A DNA stretch of 64,000 bases, taken from assembly GCA_947489585.1 (NCBI GenBank), contig CANLEE010000013.1, forward strand, positions 1-64,000, given 5' to 3'. The position numbers were made by a program, and so were the translations under genes. Positions within the stretch are counted from its first letter, which is position 1, and every line of letters begins with the position of its first letter. A model generated the notes under the pieces. It saw only the letters and a list, made by a program, of their open reading frames with translations. It was not told where the DNA came from and made no database searches. This document shows, piece by piece, positions 22,377 to 30,804 of the stretch. The stretch comes from an uncultured Psychroserpens sp. (GTDB lineage: Bacteria; Bacteroidota; Bacteroidia; Flavobacteriales; Flavobacteriaceae).

Positions 22377-23558
22377 TTAACAATCAATAGAAGGACCTCC
22401 TAAACTTGTAATGTATGGCGCAGGACTTGGAATTGAAAAAGGAGGGTTTGTAGATACCGAGCCTCCGATAAGCGACATTTCGGTTGACAGAGCATTCTCG
22501 AAAAAAATTTGTACTTGTGAAGTTGTTGCATCGGGGTTTGTATAATAATATGCGTCAGTTGCTAGAATTGCAGCGGAAACTGCAGCAGCTGTTGCGTTTG
22601 CCGCAGCGCTATTGGTCATCCAAGAAGGCATAGTGTAGTAAAGTAGAGGAGCGACTATCTCTTTATGTCCATAATAAGGGCTTCCGTTAGAACGAAACCC
22701 AGCTGTATAAAAATCAAGATACATGTCAGTAACAGCACACCCTCTCTTTGTTGCTCCTGGTGGCATTGCGTATTCAAAACTTCTGCAATCAGCAGCTACA
22801 AGTGGATTGTATGCTTCTGCACTAAAAGCAAGACTGTTGACAGCAGCCCCTAAAACATTACTTAACGATGTTGGTATTATCCAACTGTTAGAAAGAGCGC
22901 TCCATGCGAGGTCATCTAAGGTGCTTAAATCCACAGGATCCGATAAAGACTCATTTTCTGCTGTGATAACGACTAAATCTAGTGAGCCACAATAATTGCA
23001 ATCCTCATAAGGGCAATCATCACAACCATTTCCTCTAAAATTATAGTTTATAGAAGAGCTATCCAAACGATCTAAAGTAGCTGTTAATACATATTGAAAG
23101 GTAATAACTCCATCTTCAGCGACATATCCATTTAAAAAATTTCCATACAAATCTGTAATGAGAATTTCACCAGAAAAAGATTCAAGGGTAGAATTATCAT
23201 CAAACAACATACTATAGACTATGGCTTCTATCTGCCCATCAATTTCCAAAAGTAATATTCTAGTGTAGTAATCGGGATTTGCATTATTTATTGCAGGTAT
23301 AACAGAGATTTGTTCCGATTCGTTATCGATATCCTCATAAGATATTAAATTATAAATGGGGTCAACGTAATTTAATGTACGAAAATTTGCATTGGGGTTT
23401 AATTTATTATCAAGAAAGCTTATCGCATCTTCATGACTAATAGCTTCAATATTTCCACTAATAGTATCATTGCTTGGTGTTACTTGTTGGACCTCTTGCT
23501 CGCAATTAATAGTTATAAAGCCTATTATGAGTATTGCCAATAGCTTTAATTTTTTCAT
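22377..23558 (-). CDS. Hypothetical lipoprotein, 393 aa
   Basis: The first 19 residues (LLAILIIGFITINC) end in a lipobox with lipid attachment at Cys19. The mature protein has a low-complexity acidic start, a Cys cluster (GCDDCPYEDCNYC at about 179-191) that could form disulfides or bind metal, and an Ala-rich helix (SAAANATAAAVSAAILATDA). The end is Pro/Gly/Ser-rich. It is probably a surface or periplasmic protein with no known function. The gene has its own 5' region with a perfect 16-bp palindrome about 145 bases upstream. Confidence 0.62.
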   Translation of the reverse strand: MKKLKLLAILIIGFITINCEQEVQQVTPSNDTISGNIEAISHEDAISFLDNKLNPNANFRTLNYVDPIYNLISYEDIDNESEQISVIPAINNANPDYYTRILLLEIDGQIEAIVYSMLFDDNSTLESFSGEILITDLYGNFLNGYVAEDGVITFQYVLTATLDRLDSSSINYNFRGNGCDDCPYEDCNYCGSLDLVVITAENESLSDPVDLSTLDDLAWSALSNSWIIPTSLSNVLGAAVNSLAFSAEAYNPLVAADCRSFEYAMPPGATKRGCAVTDMYLDFYTAGFRSNGSPYYGHKEIVAPLLYYTMPSWMTNSAAANATAAAVSAAILATDAYYYTNPDATTSQVQIFFENALSTEMSLIGGSVSTNPPFSIPSPAPYITSLGGPSIDC

Positions 23559-23702
23559 GATATTAAGTTGTTTTATGTTAATAAATTATTTATTAATATT
23601 TAGTAAAAACCACAGTCATTTTCTGTGTCTCAATTACGCTTCTTTTTCAAAAATTAAAATTTAATCATTGGTTAAAATTACTGAAATATGTTTTTGAATT
23701 TG

Positions 23703-23718
23703 TACGTAGTTCTACGTA
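23703..23718. promoter_or_regulatory. Perfect 16-bp palindrome, candidate operator
   Basis: TACGTAG-TT-CTACGTA has 7-bp arms. It lies in the intergenic space between the lipoprotein (starting at 23558) and the FG-GAP protein (ending at 23751). Such a symmetric site is typical of dimeric regulators of the LuxR/NarL type, but the binding protein is unknown. Confidence 0.45.
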
Positions 23719-23750
23719 TATTTTATGCAATAGCATTTTTCAATTAAAGC

Positions 23751-26138
23751 TTATTTTTTAATAAACTTTAGAGCTTGAGTTTCGTTTGTGTCTAAACTCA
23801 ATTTGAGAATATATATACCATTTGATAGGTGAGAAACATCTATTATGCTTCCTTCAATTTGTACATCAACCACTTTGCCATGAATGTCATATATGATTGC
23901 ATCAATAATAGTCATATAGGTAATAATATTTAACTGTGTATCTGCAATTGTAGGATAGACCATTACTGTATTGTTATTATCAACAGATTCGACGTTCAAT
24001 GGCACATTACTTTCATTATTCCATATTGTGAATGGAAACTTTGCATTAGAGCTTAAGATTTCAATATCTCCATCTCCATCCAAATCTGCTTGGTAAAGAG
24101 TACTACTATCAATGTAATACATATCTTCAATGGTAATCTTGGAGAATACTTGGTTTCCATTGTTTTTCCAAAGGATAAGTCCTTGAGAGTTAAAATCGTT
24201 AAAAGGAGCAGTGACGATATCTATATCTCCGTCACCATCAAAATCTCGAACTACTGCATTACGTCCACGATACGGGTCAGAAATAATATTTTCACTGAAT
24301 ACTCCAGATCCATCATTCTCAAACCAAGAAATATATTGACCGCTAGACAATACCTGTACATTAACAATATCTACATCATTGTCACCATCTAAGTCAGTAA
24401 GTACTCCATCTACTGGTAGATTAGCAATGCTATAATTACCTTGACCATCATTTAAATAATAAATATCGGAATCGGTAATTAAATCATCAAAACCATCATT
24501 ATTAATATCAATTCGTTTAAATACTAAAAGACGAAATTCTTCATCAGATATGAAAACAGTAGTGTAATTATTATTACCATCGTTTTGTAAGCAAATAACA
24601 CCATCTGAAGGTGAAGAGTTGAAAATAATATCTGGGTCTCCATCCAAATCTCTGTCTCTGATAAATAATATTGGCGCTCCAATGAGATTATTACTACTTC
24701 TCAACAGGTGTTTAGTAAAGCTCAGGTTTCCATCATTTTGATACAGTATGATTTTTTGCTCTCCAAGAACATAGGTAACAACTAAAATATCTTTAATCTG
24801 GTCACCATTAACATCAACAATTTGTGCTGAATTTAAGTGAATTTCATTTTGTTCAATAACCTGTTTTGTAAATGTGTATGAACCATTGTTCTTCCATAGC
24901 ACTAATTCGTTTTTACTTTGAGAAACTGAGATAATATCTTTTAAGCCATCATTATCAATATCATTGATATCAAACATGTTAGGAACAAAAGTGTCGTCTA
25001 ATTCAATAGGCGCATATGAATTAGAATCCATATTCTCAAATACTACTGGATGATTTGAAGCTTCAGAGCCAACAAGTAGTTCTACTAATCCATCACCCGT
25101 AATATCTAAAGATGTAATGTAATTTCCTTTCTGTAAAGGAGCAATGATTTGGAATGAGAAATTATCGTTGCCGTCATTTTCATACAAACCTACGTAGCGT
25201 TCAGGATTTGAATCAATAGGGTCAGCATGGACCGTTACAATATCTTGGTCACCATCATTGTCACTATCAACGAAAAATGAATATTCTAAAGCTGACGCGC
25301 CAGAAATCAATTCTACTTCAGAGAAGTTTAAACTACCATCATTTACAAATATAGTTGCACAGCAATTAAAGGTGTTTTTTACAAGAATGTCTTTGTGACC
25401 ATCATTGTTATAATCAACAATTTGATTGAGATAATTTCCATTAGTGTAAGCAATTGATTGCTTACTAAAAACACCACTACCATCATTGATATAATAAAAA
25501 AGTGAATTACTACCACTTGGTACAATTCTCAAGGATGCAATAATGTCTAAATCACCATCGCTATCTAAGTCTTCTGCCAACATACTACCAGTAGAAAAAA
25601 TTCGTATGTTATCAACTAATGTAGCACTAAAAAAACCGTTTCCTTGAGTGTTCCATAATCTGAGCCTACCGTTATTATTTCCTTCAGACGTAATAAACTC
25701 AATATCTGAATCTGCATCAAAGTTACCTGCGATAATATTGGTTGAGTTGAAGTTACTTCCAATGTTTATTTCATTGAAGTTGTGATTACCATCATTATAG
25801 AAAATCCTAATTGAACTGATTTCTAAAAGCAGAATGTCTAAATCACCATCTGCATCTAAATCAATAACATCAAAGTGTCTCCACGTTGATGATGTGGTTA
25901 CAAGTTCCTGCTTAGTAAAATTCAGATTACCATCGTTTTCCCACCAAGCTATATCGCCACCATTACTGGAAGAAATAACATCAATATCACTATCGCCATC
26001 AAAATCTACGTAAGTTGGAGTGATCCATTGATTTGACTTTGTAATAATAGTTTCAGTAAAGTTTTGAGCGTAAAGGTTAGTACCTATACTTACAATGAAG
26101 TAGACAACAGTAATTATCAATAATTTTTCGTTTTTCAT
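23751..26138 (-). CDS. Secreted FG-GAP/VCBS repeat protein with type IX sorting domain
   Basis: The 795-residue protein starts with a signal peptide (LLIITVVYFIVSIGTNLYAQ). Its body is a string of FG-GAP/VCBS repeats, each with D.D.DGD.D-type calcium loops such as DFDGDSDIDVISS, DLDADGDLDILLL, DINNDGFDDLITD and DLDGDGDIEILSS, so it should form a beta-propeller. The last 75 residues are a Por/type IX secretion C-terminal domain (YPTIADTQLNIITY ... LSNGIYILKL ... ALKFIKK), so it is exported through the outer membrane and attached to the surface. It may act in adhesion or binding of glycans. The gene stands alone. Confidence 0.88.
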   Translation of the reverse strand: MKNEKLLIITVVYFIVSIGTNLYAQNFTETIITKSNQWITPTYVDFDGDSDIDVISSSNGGDIAWWENDGNLNFTKQELVTTSSTWRHFDVIDLDADGDLDILLLEISSIRIFYNDGNHNFNEINIGSNFNSTNIIAGNFDADSDIEFITSEGNNNGRLRLWNTQGNGFFSATLVDNIRIFSTGSMLAEDLDSDGDLDIIASLRIVPSGSNSLFYYINDGSGVFSKQSIAYTNGNYLNQIVDYNNDGHKDILVKNTFNCCATIFVNDGSLNFSEVELISGASALEYSFFVDSDNDGDQDIVTVHADPIDSNPERYVGLYENDGNDNFSFQIIAPLQKGNYITSLDITGDGLVELLVGSEASNHPVVFENMDSNSYAPIELDDTFVPNMFDINDIDNDGLKDIISVSQSKNELVLWKNNGSYTFTKQVIEQNEIHLNSAQIVDVNGDQIKDILVVTYVLGEQKIILYQNDGNLSFTKHLLRSSNNLIGAPILFIRDRDLDGDPDIIFNSSPSDGVICLQNDGNNNYTTVFISDEEFRLLVFKRIDINNDGFDDLITDSDIYYLNDGQGNYSIANLPVDGVLTDLDGDNDVDIVNVQVLSSGQYISWFENDGSGVFSENIISDPYRGRNAVVRDFDGDGDIDIVTAPFNDFNSQGLILWKNNGNQVFSKITIEDMYYIDSSTLYQADLDGDGDIEILSSNAKFPFTIWNNESNVPLNVESVDNNNTVMVYPTIADTQLNIITYMTIIDAIIYDIHGKVVDVQIEGSIIDVSHLSNGIYILKLSLDTNETQALKFIKK

Positions 26139-26236
26139 AGCTAGTTGATATTAAATTGATTATTTAAATTTTTATTAAGTATCCAGAAAAAATGTTTTAT
26201 TTCAAATATAAATGAAAAATCATAAAACCAACAATT

Positions 26237-26512
26237 TTGTTGGGTTTATTTTCACTCAATACATCTATTTTACATCGTGAATTATTTGATATTGTGAAAG
26301 ACAAGGAATTAGAAAAATTTATACTTGATATATGTAAGCGTATCCGTTATTTGAGAAAAGAACAACAGATGACTCAATTGGACCTCAGTGTAAAGTGCGG
26401 TATGGAAGAGAACGCTATTCAAAGATTAGAAAAAGGGCGTACAAGTCCAACTGTGAAAACCTTGTATAAAGTTGCCAAAGGGCTTGGAGTAGAAGTGCGT
26501 GAGTTACTATGA
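26237..26512 (+). CDS. XRE-family helix-turn-helix regulator
   Basis: The C-terminal 60 residues are a Cro/C1 HTH: ICKRIRYLRKEQQMTQLDLS, KCGMEENAIQRLEKGRTSPTV. The start is uncertain: a TTG at 26237 gives 91 residues, while a GTG at 26294 would give 72 and seems closer to typical size. It is divergent from the FG-GAP gene and may control it. Confidence 0.7.
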   Translation: MLGLFSLNTSILHRELFDIVKDKELEKFILDICKRIRYLRKEQQMTQLDLSVKCGMEENAIQRLEKGRTSPTVKTLYKVAKGLGVEVRELL

Positions 26513-26587
26513 AAATACTAATTTGCCTATTGGTTCTTTCTAAGGTAAATGGAAACGAAAATATTCTTGTACTGCATATGTTGTCAG

Positions 26588-26986
26588 TCAGCGGAATATC
26601 TTCTCAACACTATTTTTCATAGTGACCTTATAATAATTATGTCCTATAAATAAATACTGGTTATTGAGACGACTTGTCACTAACGTATAGTTTATTGCTT
26701 CAGATTTATTAATCCGCACAAACAAATGACTATAATCATTTACAAACATTCTAATACTTGAGTAGAGATAATAATTGTTACCATCCAAAAGCTGGATCCG
26801 AATAAAGTTCTTGATGCCCAAATTTGACCTTAACCCTTTTGTAGTAATTAATTCTATGTTTTTTAGCTTAATCAAGGTTAAGTTAGGATGAATTGTTTTG
26901 CCATTAGAGTAAGTTATATTTTCTGTGGTACTTTTCTTAGAAGTTATGTATACCCAAATCCGCTTATTATAGCATTTCTTTTTCAT
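26588..26986 (-). CDS. LytTR-type DNA-binding regulator
   Basis: The second half of the protein has the pattern of a LytTR domain: NFIRIQLLDGNNYYLYSS, then FVRINKSEAINYTLV and IGHNYYKVTMKNSVEKIF. There is no receiver domain, so it is a stand-alone LytTR protein. I use the ATG at 26986 (MKKKCYNKRIWV), two bases after the stop of the upstream membrane-protein gene. A longer start at 27010 overlaps that gene. LytTR proteins paired with membrane proteins form a regulator-inhibitor pair in other bacteria (HdrRM, BrsRM); the same is possible here. Confidence 0.7.
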   Translation of the reverse strand: MKKKCYNKRIWVYITSKKSTTENITYSNGKTIHPNLTLIKLKNIELITTKGLRSNLGIKNFIRIQLLDGNNYYLYSSIRMFVNDYSHLFVRINKSEAINYTLVTSRLNNQYLFIGHNYYKVTMKNSVEKIFR

Positions 26987-26988
26987 GG

Positions 26989-27441
26989 CTAAGGATTTAG
27001 GTAATGCCAAATTATTTCAAAGAACAGAATTGATATATCCAATGTCAACTCGAAAAACTCAGTAATGGCATCAATATTATGTTCTACTTTTTCTATCAAT
27101 ATATCTGCCGCAAACCAGCAAAAATCAACTGCTATATAAATATATGTTCCTGTAAGTACATTACAGATGACAGAAGATACAATGTATAAACGTGCAGTCC
27201 ATTTACTGAAGATGGGATAATGCTTTTTTATTGTTTGATGGCAGTCTAATGGGAATGGAAACAGATCAATTACTAGATGAAATACTTCAAAATGAAATAA
27301 GACATCTAAGTCAATAACATGATAATTAATAATGTTTTGCAAATAACTGCTAAACCCTTCTAGTGCGTGAAAGTTTAAAAAATAAGCTAATAAAAAAACC
27401 GATAAGGTTACTACTGTTTTGATGAATGTTTTCGTTTTCAT
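26989..27441 (-). CDS. Small multi-helix membrane protein
   Basis: The 150-residue protein has hydrophobic stretches near residues 8-25, 45-60, 85-110 and 128-147, rich in Phe, His and Leu (YHVIDLDVLFHFEVFHLVID). No family recognised. It is directly upstream of the LytTR gene with only two bases between stop and start, so it is likely to be that regulator's partner or inhibitor. Confidence 0.6.
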   Translation of the reverse strand: MKTKTFIKTVVTLSVFLLAYFLNFHALEGFSSYLQNIINYHVIDLDVLFHFEVFHLVIDLFPFPLDCHQTIKKHYPIFSKWTARLYIVSSVICNVLTGTYIYIAVDFCWFAADILIEKVEHNIDAITEFFELTLDISILFFEIIWHYLNP

Positions 27442-27541
27442 TTTTTCTAAAGATTGCGAAAAAAGAAAGCCGTAAACGGTTGATTTTATAAAATGTTGGC
27501 TAACAGAAATGACACATTATTATGATATAGACAAGAGTGTG

Positions 27542-27901
27542 TTACGTCAATTTAATGTGTAAAGTATATGTATTCTGAATTACTTTTTGTAATTTAGAAT
27601 TAAATTTAATAAGGGAAATCCGTTCAATGACCAAATTTTTCGGAGGACCCATACCGCATTCTGTTGTTTTCCAACACAATGTAAAAAGGCCGTTTGGACA
27701 CAAGTCCATTCGGCTTCTTTTTTCTATGTTGTTTTTAGTAATGTTCTTCGTAGCTAACATCAACTGATGGCTTACGTTTTTATCATCTTCAGGGCATTCA
27801 AAGTAGGTATGATTATTGTGACACTTGTAATAAGCGACCATAAGATTCTTAAGCCTTGTGAGGCTTGCTTTTGGTTTTAATATTTGTTCTGTATTACTCA
27901 T
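27542..27901 (-). CDS. Hypothetical protein, 119 aa
   Basis: A basic soluble protein with several Cys and His (KCHNNHTYFEC at 26-36, DLCPNGLFTLCWKTTEC at 67-83), which could bind zinc. The family is unknown to me. It is divergent from the XRE regulator at 28052 and shares a regulatory region that contains several GTAACAA words. A perfect -7 box (TATATTTG, 27919-27926 on the minus strand) lies 18 bases before the ATG, supporting the start. Confidence 0.55.
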   Translation of the reverse strand: MSNTEQILKPKASLTRLKNLMVAYYKCHNNHTYFECPEDDKNVSHQLMLATKNITKNNIEKRSRMDLCPNGLFTLCWKTTECGMGPPKNLVIERISLIKFNSKLQKVIQNTYTLHIKLT

Positions 27902-28051
27902 TTAATATTTGTTTGTAACAAATATAATAAAAATATTCCAATTTTGTTCCACTAGTGCAACAAAAGTGTAACAAAAATATTTTATTGCAATTTTTTAAGT
28001 ATACGTAACAAAAATGATTACATTTGTAACAATTAGAAATATTATCCTTTA
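27902..28051. promoter_or_regulatory. Divergent promoter region with repeated GTAACAA operator-like words
   Basis: GTAACAAA occurs at 27915, 27968 and 28005, and GTAACAA at 28026, all in the same orientation, with a related GCAACAAA near 27957. A -7 box TACATTTG for the right gene is at 28019-28026 and one for the left gene (TATATTTG, minus) at 27919-27926. The outer repeats touch the two -7 boxes, so a protein bound to them would repress both genes. The XRE protein at 28052 is the natural candidate. Confidence 0.5.
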
Positions 28052-29755
28052 ATGAATTACGATATTATAAGAGCCTTGGTTAAAAGAAAAAGAGAGGAAA
28101 AAGGACTCACTCTCGACGAATTAGCAGCTGCAACTAATATTTCAAAAGCAACATTAAGTCGTTTCGAAAGCAGAACCACAAAGAAAATTAACCTCAAGTC
28201 TCTTCACAAGCTTTATAAAGTTCTCAATATTGATGAAAACCAATTTGAAGGTATTATTCAAAAACCCAAAGACGAGCCATTGACTATTGGGTTCGCATAC
28301 GCAATTTGGTCTGCACCAATTATCTTGTCACTGTATGATTTGATGGAAGGAAAATTGAACTTAAACTCAAGGAATAAATCACAGAAAAGAGGTGTTGAAT
28401 TTATTTCCTTTGGTACATATGAAGAAACAAAATATAAGGATTCTAATAATTCACCTTTTATTTTTGATAAAAGCATTCCTAAAGAACTATTAAATGCTAG
28501 AACATTTAAGGAGCATTATTTAAAGGAAAATAATAATTGGCTATACACTTACACAGCTAAGCATTTATTTGAATTTTTAGAAATTGAAGAAATTGATGTG
28601 ATTGCTATAGCTGGCAAACTCACTGAAAAGAAAAAAAACAGTATAGTTTTAGCTAATTTTTTAAAAGTGGCTAATCAAGGTTGTGAGTTAGTAATTTTTT
28701 CCAACAAAGAAAAAAAATACGATACAAACTCGAGTCATCTTGATGAAATAATTAACGATTCTTTTAAATATTTAGAAATTCAATTTTTAGACGCATTAAA
28801 TTTTAGTTCAAAAAATGAAAATCTTACTTTGAATCAATTTTGGATTAAATCATTTTATGATTGTGCAGAAATTTTGATTAATAGGAATAATTTAGACCCT
28901 GAACATAAAACCACATTAAAGAGACTCACTAAAAGTATTGGATATAAAAAATTAGATTTTGATAAAAAAAGAGAAATAACACAACTAATAGTAATTATAT
29001 TGAAAGAGCATGTTACTGTATTCGATATGTTAAGTTATGAATTATTTAAGGTTATCCTAGTTTATGCTCAAAATACAATTGCGGACGACCATTTCGACCG
29101 TTTCCTTTTTAATCATTATCAAGATAAAGTCATACCTACACATATTTGTTTTGCTGCTGAAGAAATTTGGGACGATCATATAAAGGAATTCATTTTTCCG
29201 TTAATTAATGAAAACTCTGAATATCACACAGAACATGTCCTACCATTTTTCTTTTTAGGTTGGGAACCTAAAATTTCACACTTAAGAAATTCCGTTGCTA
29301 AAGTATATGAATTGTATGATCTAAACTTAAATAATATTTGTTCAGAAAATTTCAATTTATCAAAATCTTTTGGAAGTGAAAAAGACTCCTTGTTTACTTT
29401 TGATTTAGTTGCAAAGGATAATGCTGATTGGCTTTATGATGATCTATTGTTTGACTTTATATATTCTTTAAAAGAAAATATTGACAACTTAAGATCAGAG
29501 ATAACTGAACTAAAAAGTAAAGAAAACTCATTAAAATTAATCTTATCAAAAATGGACATTAGTGGAGTTGATAAAAAAACACATTTAGAAAAACACTTCA
29601 ATTCTGATATTGAAAGTAGTGAAGTGATAAATAAAATTGCTTTTTTCTTAGCCCTTACACCAATAGAATGTTATAAGTCGTTAGTAAATCTAGAATTTGA
29701 CCATTGGGTTAATCAAGAATGGATTAAAAAATATATTACAAACAAAAAAATTTAG
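28052..29755 (+). CDS. XRE regulator fused to a large ligand-binding-like region
   Basis: The 567-residue protein begins with an XRE HTH (LVKRKREEKGLTLDELAAA, ISKATLSRFESRTTKK, residues 9-60). From residue 75 (EPLTIGFAYAIWSAPIILSL) it looks like a periplasmic-binding-protein fold kept in the cytoplasm, with second-lobe-like THICFAAEEIWDDHIKEFIF near residue 370. A coiled segment (LKENIDNLRSEITELKSKEN) follows near 475. The next gene starts 2 bases downstream and encodes a binding protein of an ABC importer. It probably senses the transported compound and regulates the module. The PBP assignment is inference. Confidence 0.65.
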   Translation: MNYDIIRALVKRKREEKGLTLDELAAATNISKATLSRFESRTTKKINLKSLHKLYKVLNIDENQFEGIIQKPKDEPLTIGFAYAIWSAPIILSLYDLMEGKLNLNSRNKSQKRGVEFISFGTYEETKYKDSNNSPFIFDKSIPKELLNARTFKEHYLKENNNWLYTYTAKHLFEFLEIEEIDVIAIAGKLTEKKKNSIVLANFLKVANQGCELVIFSNKEKKYDTNSSHLDEIINDSFKYLEIQFLDALNFSSKNENLTLNQFWIKSFYDCAEILINRNNLDPEHKTTLKRLTKSIGYKKLDFDKKREITQLIVIILKEHVTVFDMLSYELFKVILVYAQNTIADDHFDRFLFNHYQDKVIPTHICFAAEEIWDDHIKEFIFPLINENSEYHTEHVLPFFFLGWEPKISHLRNSVAKVYELYDLNLNNICSENFNLSKSFGSEKDSLFTFDLVAKDNADWLYDDLLFDFIYSLKENIDNLRSEITELKSKENSLKLILSKMDISGVDKKTHLEKHFNSDIESSEVINKIAFFLALTPIECYKSLVNLEFDHWVNQEWIKKYITNKKI

Positions 29756-29757
29756 AT

Positions 29758-30804
29758 ATGAAAAAATATATAAATATATTAATAGTAACCGTTTTTGCAT
29801 TAGTGTTTTTTTTAGGCTGTAAAAAATCGGATGACAAAAAAAACAATCAAATTTCTGCATCAGAACAAAAACTATATTTTGCTGAATTACCAATTGCTTA
29901 TTCAGCAGTTAGTCACTTAGCTTATATAGAGAAGCTTTATGATGATAATAACTATGAGTTTAAACTTATGTCATTACCAGCTGGCCCAGATGTTGTAGCT
30001 TCATTGAGAGGAAGAGGTGAAGAAACAGCCGAAGCAGGGTCAATAGCTGTAACACCTGTAGTTTATTTGGCTTCAGCAGGCCATCAGCCAATAGTTTTGG
30101 CTACAACTATTACCTCAAATCATAGAGTTCGAATATTCACCACTAATTACACTAAAATTTCTGAAGATTATATAAATATAAAAGGAAAAAAAATTGGAGT
30201 TGTACTCGGCACAGTAGGTGAGATTTATCTTTCTAGATTATTATCTAAACATGGCCTTTCTGAACAAGATATTACTAGAATAAATGGTAAACCTGCTGAG
30301 CTTAAAAACCTAGTTCTTAAGGGAGAAATCGATGCGGCTGTCCTCTGGGATCCTTTCTTAACTCAGGCAAAAAGAGAATATAAAAATGGTATAAAATTAA
30401 ATAAGTATCCAGACCGAGGGCAAGGTGAAATTCTTTTAGATTCGACTCTTTATACTCTAGCTTTTAATATTGTAACAACTAAAGAAAAATTAAAAACTAA
30501 TAGAGAAGAATTGGTTGAGATGTTAGAAGATCTAATTGAGTCCAGTGAACTATTGAATAAAGATAAAGCTGGTTCACAAAGAAAACTAGAGAAATGGCTA
30601 AATTTAGAAGATGGAGACTTAGATGACTTTATCAACACTACTGATTTTGAAGTTTATTTAGATACCTCACTAATGAAAAATTGGATTGAAGAAGAATATC
30701 GATGGTTAAAAGGATTAAAACCTGAAACGGTTTTACCTGAAGACTTTTCTATTTTCATAGATGAATCTCTTCTTAAACAAATAGATGAAACTAGAGTTAA
30801 ATAA
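29758..30804 (+). CDS. NMT1/SsuA-like ABC substrate-binding lipoprotein
   Basis: A lipoprotein signal with the lipobox FFLGC puts lipidation at Cys21. The mature protein has the NMT1/TauA/SsuA layout: YFAELPIAYSAVSHLAYIEK, GRGEETAEAGSIAVTPVVY, then KGKKIGVVLGTVGEIYLSRL and GEIDAAVLWDPFLTQAKR. Such proteins deliver sulfonates, nitrate, thiamine precursors or similar small molecules. The substrate cannot be read from the sequence. It overlaps the fused permease-ATPase gene by 20 bases. Confidence 0.85.
   Translation: MKKYINILIVTVFALVFFLGCKKSDDKKNNQISASEQKLYFAELPIAYSAVSHLAYIEKLYDDNNYEFKLMSLPAGPDVVASLRGRGEETAEAGSIAVTPVVYLASAGHQPIVLATTITSNHRVRIFTTNYTKISEDYINIKGKKIGVVLGTVGEIYLSRLLSKHGLSEQDITRINGKPAELKNLVLKGEIDAAVLWDPFLTQAKREYKNGIKLNKYPDRGQGEILLDSTLYTLAFNIVTTKEKLKTNREELVEMLEDLIESSELLNKDKAGSQRKLEKWLNLEDGDLDDFINTTDFEVYLDTSLMKNWIEEEYRWLKGLKPETVLPEDFSIFIDESLLKQIDETRVK

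Noticed and set aside
22665..22995. Plus-strand frames opposite the lipoprotein gene
   Set aside because: They are shadows of the minus-strand gene, which has a signal peptide and a full-length frame.
26513..26587. Short intergenic stretch after the small HTH gene
   Set aside because: Checked for a terminator or small RNA; nothing convincing is visible.
28258..28476. Minus-strand frame inside the XRE regulator gene
   Set aside because: Shadow frame of a strong + strand gene with no ribosome-binding site or neighbours.
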